Source: Spirochaetia bacterium
GTDB taxonomy: Bacteria > Spirochaetota > Spirochaetia > Treponematales > Breznakiellaceae
Direction: 5' to 3'
NCBI GenBank assembly: GCA_026002045.1
Contig: BOAV01000006.1
Span: 1-54,377 of the forward strand
DNA length: 54,377 nt
The notes under the pieces were generated by a model that did no database searches, was not told the origin of the DNA, and saw only the letters and a program-made list of their open reading frames with translations. The position numbers and the translations under genes are program-made. Of this stretch, positions 33,763-41,731 are shown piece after piece (within the stretch, counting starts at the first letter, position 1; each line of letters opens with the position of its first letter).

Positions 33763-35546
33763 TGGTCTAAATAATCTTTTAACTTCCGGCTCCGTTTGGG
33801 GTGCCGCAGGCGGCGCAGCGCCTTTGCCTCGATCTGACGTATCCGTTCCCGGGTGACGTTAAAATAGAGCCCCACCTCTTCCAGGGTAAGGGAGTAGCCG
33901 TCGTCCAGGCCGAAACGCATCTTGAGCACCTCCTGTTCCCGCACCGGCAGGGTGGAAAGTACCCCGGAAAGCTGCTCCTGCAAAAGGGTAAAGGCGGTCT
34001 GGCTGGCGGGGTTTTCCACATCCTTGTCTTCGATGAAGTCCCCCAAAAGGGAATCTTCCTCCTCCCCGATGGGGGTTTCAAGGCTGATGGGCTCCCGTGC
34101 CACGTTTTTGACCGATTTTACCCGCTGGGCGGTCCAGCCCAGGCGCTCGGCGATTTCCTCGTCTGTGGGCTCCCGGCCCAATACCTGTAAAAGCTGCCGG
34201 GATTCCCGAACCACCTTGTTGATCTGCTCGATCATGTGTACCGGCACCCGGATGGTCCGGGCCTGGTCGGAAATGGACCGGGTAATCGCCTGCCTGATCC
34301 ACCAGGTGGCGTAGGTGGAAAACTTGAAGCCCTTCTGGTATTCAAATTTTTCCACCGCCTTGATAAGGCCGATGTTCCCCTCCTGCACCAGGTCGAAAAA
34401 ATGGAGCCCCCGGTTGGTGTACTTTTTGGCGATGGACACCACCAGCCGAAGATTCGCCTTGATAAGCCGGTCCTTGGCTTTTTTCATCATATCCCGGCCG
34501 CGGCTTATTTCCTTGGCCAAAAGGTTGATCCGCTCGATGGGTTCCTCGAAATCCTCCTCCATCTTACGGATTTTTCTTTCCGTTTCTTGAATATGCCGTA
34601 TCTTTTCTTTTATCTCGTCGGAGCCTAAGACCAGTTCCTCTTCGAGCCGTTCCCGTTCTTCCTTAATGGTAAGACTCCGGCCCAGCGCCCGCAGTTCTTT
34701 GGGGCTCGTCACGCGGAGGTGTTTTTCAAGCCGTTGCTGGTCCCTCCGGTAATGTTTTATCTTTTTGGCGGCCAGGATAAATTTCTCGGAAAATTCGGCG
34801 ATCTCATCGGGGTGAAGTTCCGCGGTATCAATGATCTCCATAATCCGCAGCCGGATGTCCTGGAGTTCCCTGTCCTCAAAAAAATTCCCCCCACGGTTGA
34901 TAAGCCGCCGCTTGATTTCAATGTAACATTTCAGGTCATTCAGGACCAGGCGGAGGGTTTCCTTATAGAACTGGCTGAGCCTGCGGCGCTCGGTCATGCG
35001 CTCGGTGATCTCCTTCTTGGAGAGGTTGTCCTCCCGGTAATCCCTTTTGGAAAAGGCCTTCTGGGCGATATGATAAAATTCCGGAATGATCATCCCCGAC
35101 TTTTTTATCACCCCCTTGATGATGTTTTCCCCGTCCTCCATCTGCTTGGATAGCTCAACTTCCTGTTCCGCAGTAAGGAGGTGTTCCCGGCCGATTTCCC
35201 GGAGGTAGAGCCTGATGGGATCATCCACGGAGGATTCTTTATCGTTGTATACGAGACGTTTTTTCTCAACCTCCTTGGCCTTCCGGGTCTCCGCTTCACT
35301 TTCTTCCGCTTCGGATGATTCTTCCTCAATAAGCTGGACATTATTCGTCTCAAGCAGGGCAAGAACCTGTTCCATTTTTTCGGTATTGGAGGTAATATGT
35401 TCCGGGAGATAATCGGAAAGTTCCTCGAAGGAAAGGGTTTTCTTTTCCCTCGCATATTCGATCAGTTTTATAACGGCGCTTTCATGGGACATTTCTGTCG
35501 GCGCCAATAGCGGCGGCGCTAATTCTGGTGAGCGCACATCTGTCAT
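33759..35546 (-). CDS. rpoD: Primary sigma factor, sigma-70 RpoD
   Basis: Housekeeping sigma factor of RNA polymerase. The protein carries region 1.1 (SAVIKLIEYAREKKTLSFEEL), region 1.2 (DDPIRLYLREIGREHLLTAEQE), a long non-conserved insert, region 2 (DLVQEGNIGLIKAVEKFEYQ, STYATWWIRQAITRSI) and region 4.2 (TLEEVGLYFNVTRERIRQIE). I prefer ATG 35546 (595 residues), which has GAAGGA at a proper distance; ATG 35579 would add 11 residues and overlap dnaG. Follows dnaG as in the classical macromolecular synthesis operon, with no rpsU seen. Confidence 0.95.
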   Translation of the reverse strand: MTDVRSPELAPPLLAPTEMSHESAVIKLIEYAREKKTLSFEELSDYLPEHITSNTEKMEQVLALLETNNVQLIEEESSEAEESEAETRKAKEVEKKRLVYNDKESSVDDPIRLYLREIGREHLLTAEQEVELSKQMEDGENIIKGVIKKSGMIIPEFYHIAQKAFSKRDYREDNLSKKEITERMTERRRLSQFYKETLRLVLNDLKCYIEIKRRLINRGGNFFEDRELQDIRLRIMEIIDTAELHPDEIAEFSEKFILAAKKIKHYRRDQQRLEKHLRVTSPKELRALGRSLTIKEERERLEEELVLGSDEIKEKIRHIQETERKIRKMEEDFEEPIERINLLAKEISRGRDMMKKAKDRLIKANLRLVVSIAKKYTNRGLHFFDLVQEGNIGLIKAVEKFEYQKGFKFSTYATWWIRQAITRSISDQARTIRVPVHMIEQINKVVRESRQLLQVLGREPTDEEIAERLGWTAQRVKSVKNVAREPISLETPIGEEEDSLLGDFIEDKDVENPASQTAFTLLQEQLSGVLSTLPVREQEVLKMRFGLDDGYSLTLEEVGLYFNVTRERIRQIEAKALRRLRHPKRSRKLKDYLDH

Positions 35547-35559
35547 ATCTCGTCTTCCT

Positions 35560-37401
35560 TCAACGGTGTAATTCTTCATTTATATGCATCATCTCAACAC
35601 TAAGTTCCTCAAGCCGGGAATCTTTCCGAAACCCATCCTCTTTTGCGAAATGGCCGTGCTCCAGGTTATACTGCTCCGCGGTTATTTCCGAAAGCCGCTG
35701 TTGGAGCTTTTTCTGTTTAACCTTCCTGATACCGTCTTTTATGAACTGCTCAAGCTGCCCGGGGGAAAAGGAAAATTCCCCGGTTGTCCCCCTTTCAGCC
35801 GCATATTTCCGCAAAGCCTCTGACGGTATACGGGAAAGAAGATCGTCGATGCCGCTTTCTTCATGGATATAACACTCTTCCATGGCTATGAAGAGCTCTT
35901 TTGCGGCCTGGTCCTCAATCTCCTTCATCGAAACAGCATTACGAAATGTCGGATACAAGTAATAATTGACCAATACCGCGGTGAGCAAGCGAAGCTCATC
36001 GTTCATCCGTATTGGCCGTTCTGTTAAGTCTCCCCCTTGGGAATTTCCCCTTTCGGGGTAACTTTTTTCGCCCCTATGCCGCCTGACATAGTCATTCAGT
36101 ACCGCAGCCCGGTCTATTCCAAAGGCATCCGCAACAGAAGCGATACAGGTATCCCGGGAAACATCCGAATCCAAGGTCTCAATATAGGGAAACAAAAAAG
36201 CAACCGCCTTTGCCTTTCCCTCCGAGCCGGAAACATCATACAGAAATCTGCTGCGGGATACAAGATACTCAAAGTCAAGGATAATACATTTCATTCTTTT
36301 TTGCAATGCTTCCGGGCCAAGATAGAGCAAAATGTCCGCGGGATCCTTTAAATTTGAGAGGTCGGGACCGCCCGCCACTTCAGGCGCATTAGGCACAACT
36401 ACGCCGCCGGCAAGGCCGTTGCGGCGGCAGGTGATGACGGCCTTTACCGCCGCGGTTTGGCCGGCATTGTCAGAATCAAAGACCAGGTTGATCTTTTCCG
36501 CCCAGCGGCGGAGGAGTTTTGCCTGATCGTCGGTAAAGGCGGTCCCCAGGGGGGCCACCGCATTGGTAATCCCCGCCTGGTGGAGGGCGATCACGTCCAT
36601 GTAGCCTTCCGCCAGGTAGACCTCTTTGGTCCGGCGGATCTCGGGCAGGGCCAAATCAATGGCAAAAAGGGTTTGCCCCTTTTTGTAGATGTCCGATTCA
36701 CGGGAGTTGATGTACTTGGGACCGTCCCCTTCCAGGATGCGGCCGCCAAAGGCCACGGTTTTGCCTTGGCGGTCGGAAATGGGGAACATGAGGCGGTTGG
36801 AAAAAAAGCTTGACCGGGGGTACTTGTCGGAAAAAAGCCCCGACAGGCCAAGAAACTGGGGGGAATAGCCTTTTTGGGAGAGAAAATTGAAGAGCCAGAG
36901 CCGGTCGGCCGGGGCAAAGCCCAGAGCGAACCGATCAATCATCTCCTGGGTAATTCCCCGTGAAAGAATATAGCGTTTTGCGGCGCCGCCTTCAGGCTTT
37001 TCCATTAAAAAATGATGAAAGGTTACGGTTACCCGGCGGTAAAGCTCCGCAAGTTCCTCTTTCCGGGTGTTGGCTTCCGGGTCCCGGACTTCCACTCCGC
37101 CGCTTTCCCGGATGATTTCGATCCCCATCTTCTTTGCCAGGGTTTCAATGGCCTCGGGGAAGGAAAGTTTGTCCATCTCCATGATGAAGTTGATGATCCC
37201 CCCGCCCTGCCCGCAGCCAAAGCAGTGGTACATCTTCTTGTCCGGGTCCACCGTAAAGGAGGGGGTCTTTTCATTGTGAAAGGGACAGCAGCCCCAATAG
37301 CGGCCCCCCTTCTTTTCCAGACGGACGTATTCTTCCACCACCGCAACCGCGTCCAGTTTGTCGTTCACTTCCTGTATGGTTGCTTTGGCGATGAGGCTCA
37401 T
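35560..37401 (-). CDS. dnaG: DNA primase
   Basis: Makes RNA primers at the replication fork. The 613-residue protein has an N-terminal zinc-binding domain (C39, H42, C60, C63 in CCPFHNEKTPSF and MYHCFGCGQGG) and the polymerase core. The TOPRIM has LAEGYMDVIALHQAG and the acidic DSDNAGQTA. A C-terminal DnaB-interaction region follows (about 440-613). Starts in a 4-bp overlap with mltG. Confidence 0.94.
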   Translation of the reverse strand: MSLIAKATIQEVNDKLDAVAVVEEYVRLEKKGGRYWGCCPFHNEKTPSFTVDPDKKMYHCFGCGQGGGIINFIMEMDKLSFPEAIETLAKKMGIEIIRESGGVEVRDPEANTRKEELAELYRRVTVTFHHFLMEKPEGGAAKRYILSRGITQEMIDRFALGFAPADRLWLFNFLSQKGYSPQFLGLSGLFSDKYPRSSFFSNRLMFPISDRQGKTVAFGGRILEGDGPKYINSRESDIYKKGQTLFAIDLALPEIRRTKEVYLAEGYMDVIALHQAGITNAVAPLGTAFTDDQAKLLRRWAEKINLVFDSDNAGQTAAVKAVITCRRNGLAGGVVVPNAPEVAGGPDLSNLKDPADILLYLGPEALQKRMKCIILDFEYLVSRSRFLYDVSGSEGKAKAVAFLFPYIETLDSDVSRDTCIASVADAFGIDRAAVLNDYVRRHRGEKSYPERGNSQGGDLTERPIRMNDELRLLTAVLVNYYLYPTFRNAVSMKEIEDQAAKELFIAMEECYIHEESGIDDLLSRIPSEALRKYAAERGTTGEFSFSPGQLEQFIKDGIRKVKQKKLQQRLSEITAEQYNLEHGHFAKEDGFRKDSRLEELSVEMMHINEELHR

Positions 37402-38474
37402 AGGCGGCTTCCGCCCTTCCCCTTCACATAGAAAACACCCGCCTGGATATGATCATCCAGGGTGCGGGAAAAATAATGCCGCCCTGCGGCAGGGTCGATG
37501 AGGCGGAAGTAGAGGTAGTCACTTTCTACGGGATTAAAGACCGCATTCAGGGCAATGAGGCCGGGGGAACAGATGGGCCCCGGCGGCAGACCCGCATTCA
37601 CGTAGGTGTTGTAGGGGTCCCGGATCTCCGTGTCGCGGGTGTAGATCACCTCCGGGTGGGGCTTGTTCTGGATTTCGGTGATCACGTATTCCACGGTGGC
37701 GCAGGACTGGAGGGCCATGCGTATCCCCAGACGGTTGTAAAAGACCCCCGCCATGAGGGGGGCCTCGTCGTCTACCCGGTACTCCCGCTCCACGATGGAG
37801 GCAAGGCTCACCCGCCGGAAAAGTTCTTCTGGAAGAAGCTGTACCACTGCCAGTTCCTCAAGCCGTAGGTAAAAATTATCCGCCATGGTCTGTATCACCA
37901 GGGATGCGGGATAGTTCTGGGGGAAAAGATAGGTGTCGGGAAAAAGGTATCCCTCCATGGTTTTGCCGGGGATGCGGTAGCGGTCAAGGATCTCCCGGTC
38001 GGAGGCGGCTTCCAGGAAGGCTTCCGCTTCACAGATGCCCGCTTCTTCAAAAATACGGGCGGTTTTTTTCAGGGTGACCCCTTCGGGGACGGTCACCCGG
38101 TGCAGCATCTGTTTGCCTGAAACCAGAATGGAATAGATACTCACCTGGCTTGCGGGGAGTTCCAGTCTATAGGCGCCGGTCTTGATGTATTCTTTTTCAT
38201 AACGGGCAAGGAGATACCAGAAGTACCGGCTGCGGATAATTCCCGCATCCTCAAGGCGCTTCCCCACGGAGAGGGCGCTTTCGCCGTTCCGCACGTCCAT
38301 GGTAACCGAGCCGTCATCTTCGATACGCAGGGAGCCGTCTGGGGCGCTACGGGGAGCAATGCCGGGGGGGGAATTGACGTATAACACAAGCCCTGCGGCA
38401 GATGCAAAGAGGAGCAGCGCCAGCCCAATGATGATGCTTGAAATTTTGAATATTCGACGAATTATAGGGGGCAT
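37398..38474 (-). CDS. mltG: Endolytic murein transglycosylase MltG
   Basis: Cleaves nascent glycan strands and so sets their length. The 358-residue protein has an N-terminal membrane anchor (about 12-33), a LysM-like region with VTVPEGVTLKKTARIFEEAGI, and the YceG catalytic domain with GYLFPDTYLFP, LASIVEREYR (the catalytic glutamate) and PYNTYVNAGLPPGPI. It overlaps dnaG by 4 bp, linking wall remodelling with replication and transcription genes. Confidence 0.92.
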   Translation of the reverse strand: MPPIIRRIFKISSIIIGLALLLFASAAGLVLYVNSPPGIAPRSAPDGSLRIEDDGSVTMDVRNGESALSVGKRLEDAGIIRSRYFWYLLARYEKEYIKTGAYRLELPASQVSIYSILVSGKQMLHRVTVPEGVTLKKTARIFEEAGICEAEAFLEAASDREILDRYRIPGKTMEGYLFPDTYLFPQNYPASLVIQTMADNFYLRLEELAVVQLLPEELFRRVSLASIVEREYRVDDEAPLMAGVFYNRLGIRMALQSCATVEYVITEIQNKPHPEVIYTRDTEIRDPYNTYVNAGLPPGPICSPGLIALNAVFNPVESDYLYFRLIDPAAGRHYFSRTLDDHIQAGVFYVKGKGGSRL

Positions 38475-39416
38475 CTATAGCCTGATTTCCAGACCCTCCG
38501 TGGCAAGGGTCAATTTTATTCCGTTGATATCCATCCGTTCGGTATACCACTTTGCGGATTGCAGCATGTTATACAATTTCTGGTCATTATAGGCAGGATC
38601 ATGGTGGAAAAGAACCATGTGTTTTATTCCCCAGTTGGCGGCAAAATCCACCGCCATGCTAAAGGCGTTGTGCCCCCAGTCATATTTTTCGATGGCCTCC
38701 CCCAGGGTATATTGGCAGTCTATGACGATGAGATCCGCATTTTTGAAAAACAGGGTGTTTTTTTCATTTTTCAAAAAATCCTCCCTGGATAATTCCGCAT
38801 CCGTGGCATAGATAAAACGATGTTTGCCGTCATTGACCATAAAAGACCAGGAATCCCCGGGATGGTTCATTTTCTTACCCGAAACGGTCACCCCATCCAA
38901 TATAACCCTATCGTCCATGAAATGAAAATTCTTCTTACAGCCCATGGATTCCATGGGCACCGGAAAATAGGGAGATGCCATTTGTGCCTTGAGGGTGTTT
39001 TCAAGGTTCTTCATGGGTGAATAAAAGTCCAGGGTAACCGCAGGATCATAAGCGGGGCCAAAAAAAGGAAGCCCCTGGATATGATCCCAGTGAAAATGGG
39101 AAAAAAATAGCCGGTATTGGGAGGGTTTTGGCCGTTCCTGTGCGGAGGTCTCCCCCAATTCCCGGATGCCCGAACCGGCGTCGAAGACCAGTACCTCCTG
39201 CGAATACTCCGGATTTACGGTGACACAGGGGGTATTCCCCCCAACGGTACCAAAAAGCCAGGGAGGCAGGGCCGCAAGAAACCGTTCCCTGGATTCCGGG
39301 CTTTCAAGATCCGCCGGGGTAAGCCGCTCCAGGACTGCGGAAATCTTACTCCTGATCCGGGAGGGCAACTGCGGCGCAGGCAGGGAACCACGGACACCCC
39401 AAAAACGGATCAGCAT
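38475..39416 (-). CDS. Metallo-beta-lactamase-fold hydrolase
   Basis: A 313-residue protein with the MBL zinc motif SHFHWDH (H107, H109, D111, H112), GSGIRELG, then NHPGDSWSF, YATDAE and MVLFHHDP as further ligand regions. The start MLIRFWGVRGSLPAP is typical of a subgroup often annotated as beta-lactamase-like or cyclic-nucleotide phosphodiesterase-like, but the substrate is not known. Good GGAGG precedes the ATG. The stop abuts the mltG start. Confidence 0.82.
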   Translation of the reverse strand: MLIRFWGVRGSLPAPQLPSRIRSKISAVLERLTPADLESPESRERFLAALPPWLFGTVGGNTPCVTVNPEYSQEVLVFDAGSGIRELGETSAQERPKPSQYRLFFSHFHWDHIQGLPFFGPAYDPAVTLDFYSPMKNLENTLKAQMASPYFPVPMESMGCKKNFHFMDDRVILDGVTVSGKKMNHPGDSWSFMVNDGKHRFIYATDAELSREDFLKNEKNTLFFKNADLIVIDCQYTLGEAIEKYDWGHNAFSMAVDFAANWGIKHMVLFHHDPAYNDQKLYNMLQSAKWYTERMDINGIKLTLATEGLEIRL

Positions 39417-39878
39417 CTAAACCTCCGACTTATTTCTGGTAATCACCGGTTCCGCCAGGCGCGCTTCCAGAGCAGCTTCAATCCTGGCCATGCTCTGCAA
39501 TTCACCCTTTCCCATACCCGGACATTCCGATTTTGCCCGTTCCCAGGCCTCTGCGGAGACCATAATTGAGTCCCAAAAGGGATAGGTCCTGCACTGCAGG
39601 GGCCGACCGGCATAGACACCACAGCCATCCTGCCAGAAAATACAATCATAACCGGTTTTTTCTTTTAGGGAAAGATACTCTATCCCGCCCCCAAAGGCAA
39701 CCCAGCGGCAATAGGTTTGTAGAAATGAATCCCGGTCCATTTTTTGTTCCGCAGCCAAAAGCACAATATCCTTTTCGGAAAGAAACACATATCCGCTTTC
39801 ATACCGGCAGCAGGCGGAACAACGGACGCAGGAAAAACGAAGTCCCCCCGCGTAAAAAGGCTGTTTTGACATATCCAT
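39417..39878 (-). CDS. YkgJ-family cysteine-cluster protein
   Basis: A 153-residue protein with the zinc/iron-chelating pattern FSCVRCSACC (C17, C20, C23, C24) and further cysteines C79, C86 and C96 (DGCGVYAGRPLQCRTYP). The family binds an Fe-S or zinc centre; function is unknown. Immediately upstream of, and likely cotranscribed with, the MBL-fold gene. Confidence 0.85.
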   Translation of the reverse strand: MDMSKQPFYAGGLRFSCVRCSACCRYESGYVFLSEKDIVLLAAEQKMDRDSFLQTYCRWVAFGGGIEYLSLKEKTGYDCIFWQDGCGVYAGRPLQCRTYPFWDSIMVSAEAWERAKSECPGMGKGELQSMARIEAALEARLAEPVITRNKSEV

Positions 39879-39923
39879 TACAATTATTATACGGGAAGCC
39901 GGTTTTTTACAAGGCGCATCACA

Positions 39924-40370
39924 TCAGACATTTTCCGGGTTAATGCTTTTGTTGCGGTACACCAGATCATGCCGATCCGCATAACCCTGTTTTTCCCAAA
40001 AGCGGTTTCCCTTTTCGTTGGTATTAAAAGCCACCAGGGCGATCTTGTTGATCCCCTCTTTTTGCATCGCATTTTCTACCGCATCCAGCAAAGCCCTGCC
40101 GATGCCCTGTCCACGGTATTTCTCTTTCACTGCGGTATGGTAGATATAGGCCCGCCTGCCGTCGTGGCCGCTTAGAATAACCCCCGCCAGCTTTCCTTCG
40201 ATTTCTGCCACAAAACAGGTATTCGGATTCCGCTCAAGAAATTTCCTGATACCCTCTTCGCCATCGTCCAGATTCCGCATCCCCATACCGGCGGTTCCCG
40301 TCCAGAGCCGGTGAACCTGTTCGTAATCGTCGATGATCATTACACGAATTACCACATCAAAATTATTCAC
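39924..40370 (-). CDS. GNAT-family N-acetyltransferase
   Basis: A 148-residue acetyltransferase. Motif A is VKEKYRGQGIGRALLD (acetyl-CoA loop RGQGIG at about 86-91), and NKIALVAFNTNEKGNRFWEKQGY is the typical motif B and C-terminal beta bulge. I set the start at GTG 40370, which keeps strand one (VVIRVMIIDD) and has AGGGG 7 nt upstream; it overlaps mrfB by 8 bp. The longer frame adds 52 unrelated residues. Acceptor unknown; RimI-like activity is possible. Confidence 0.82.
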   Translation of the reverse strand: MNNFDVVIRVMIIDDYEQVHRLWTGTAGMGMRNLDDGEEGIRKFLERNPNTCFVAEIEGKLAGVILSGHDGRRAYIYHTAVKEKYRGQGIGRALLDAVENAMQKEGINKIALVAFNTNEKGNRFWEKQGYADRHDLVYRNKSINPENV

Positions 40371-41664
40371 CGCCCAACCCCTGATTACTCTTTGACAACA
40401 GCCGCTCCCGGCGGGTTTCCAATTCATGCCGCAAGCTCTCCCTGATATTTTCCAGGGCCAGGGCCGCCTCAGTATAGGCCAGGGCTGTTTTATGATCCCG
40501 AAGCCGCCATTCCGCGTCGATGGCAAGCTGCCTGAGGGCGAGGCATTTTACTTCGCCTGCAAGGGCCTGAGAGTCCCCCGCAATAAGGACAAGAAGTCTT
40601 TTGCGGCCATCATCGGCTTTGCCCTCCCGGATTAAATCCAGGGCCAACACATAGGCCGCCCGTACCCCGCCCCGTGCCACCGCAAGTTCAAGCAGCGCCT
40701 CCCCCAGCCGTAGTTCATTATCATCAAAATCATTCCCGCGTCTTAAGGCAGAATGCCAGGCATCCCGCCAGCGCAGGGCCAGTTGTTCAGCATCGACACG
40801 GTAGGTATCTATAGCGGACAGGGGGTCCGCGGCAATATGGCAAAGGCTGATGAAAATTGCCGCAAGCCCCCGTATGTCCCGAAGGTTGTGATCGCAGATC
40901 TCCAAAAGCGGCGCAAAGTCATTGTTTTTCAAAAAATTAAACCATATCTCCGGGGCCAATGCCCCCGGTACATCCCCGGTGCGGTCCAGACCCAAAATTT
41001 CAGTTTCGATGGTAGCCTGGGAACAATCGGGAAGAACCCGTTTCCATAAACGCCGCGCCGGGTGGAGCAGGTCCGCATGGGCATAGACCGGGGGCATCAT
41101 CCCGTTCATCAGGCACCGGGTTTTCAAAATCTGCGAATCAAAACTTTTGCCGTTGTAACTGACAATAAGCCTGGGGGGCGAAAACTCAGCAAGCGCCGCC
41201 TCCAGAAAATCCCCCTCCCCCGGATAATCCAGGAGCAGGTACTGGTCGATTTGCAATCCGGCGGGGACAAAGCGGCCGAAGGCGGCGAGGAAAGCCACGG
41301 TCCCCGCACCGCCGGAAAGCCCCGTGGTTTCAAGATCGAAAAAGAGGAGGTCCTGGGGATTCAGGGTAAGCTCTGCTTGCCCGGGGTTCTGTTTCCGCCG
41401 ATAAGGGTTCAGGTCAGGGATCAGAATGGGCAGGGTTTGGGGTAACGCCGCAGCCCAAGCTAGGGGGATATCCAGCAGCGTGGTGCGCTTGAGGGTCTGG
41501 AAGCCGGCTTCAAAAAAAGAGGAATTGGCGATGAGTTGCGAATGGTTTTGCGCCTCCGGCACAGGGGGGACTTGGGATTCGTCAGAGGCAGATTCTATCC
41601 CGATTACCGGTTCTTTTTTAGTTTCCCGGATTCGCTGCAAACGGGCGCGCAGGTTTTGTCCCAT
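40363..41664 (-). CDS. mrfB: Exonuclease MrfB (YprB), RNase H-like
   Basis: A 433-residue protein with a DEDD exonuclease domain: FFDLETTGLSGGAGT (D110, E112), SYNGKSFDSQILKTR and DHNLRDIRGLA. A TPR-like helical C-terminus follows (about 295-433). It matches Bacillus MrfB, which works with helicase MrfA in a mitomycin C-lesion excision repair pathway. Its partner mrfA lies 67 bp upstream on the same strand, supporting the assignment. ATG 41664 fits the family N-terminus (NLRARLQRIR); a GTG five codons earlier is also open. Confidence 0.85.
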   Translation of the reverse strand: MGQNLRARLQRIRETKKEPVIGIESASDESQVPPVPEAQNHSQLIANSSFFEAGFQTLKRTTLLDIPLAWAAALPQTLPILIPDLNPYRRKQNPGQAELTLNPQDLLFFDLETTGLSGGAGTVAFLAAFGRFVPAGLQIDQYLLLDYPGEGDFLEAALAEFSPPRLIVSYNGKSFDSQILKTRCLMNGMMPPVYAHADLLHPARRLWKRVLPDCSQATIETEILGLDRTGDVPGALAPEIWFNFLKNNDFAPLLEICDHNLRDIRGLAAIFISLCHIAADPLSAIDTYRVDAEQLALRWRDAWHSALRRGNDFDDNELRLGEALLELAVARGGVRAAYVLALDLIREGKADDGRKRLLVLIAGDSQALAGEVKCLALRQLAIDAEWRLRDHKTALAYTEAALALENIRESLRHELETRRERLLSKSNQGLGGE

Positions 41665-41731
41665 GGTGTATCTTTGCACACACAGACAGAGGATGACAAT
41701 CTCCGTTTTTTATTGCCATTGTTCCCGCCGG

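Noticed and set aside
38940..38958. 19-bp palindrome GCCCATGGA-T-TCCATGGGC in the MBL-fold gene
   Set aside because: The protein shows no insertion here relative to the family pattern, so I do not count it with the hairpin set.
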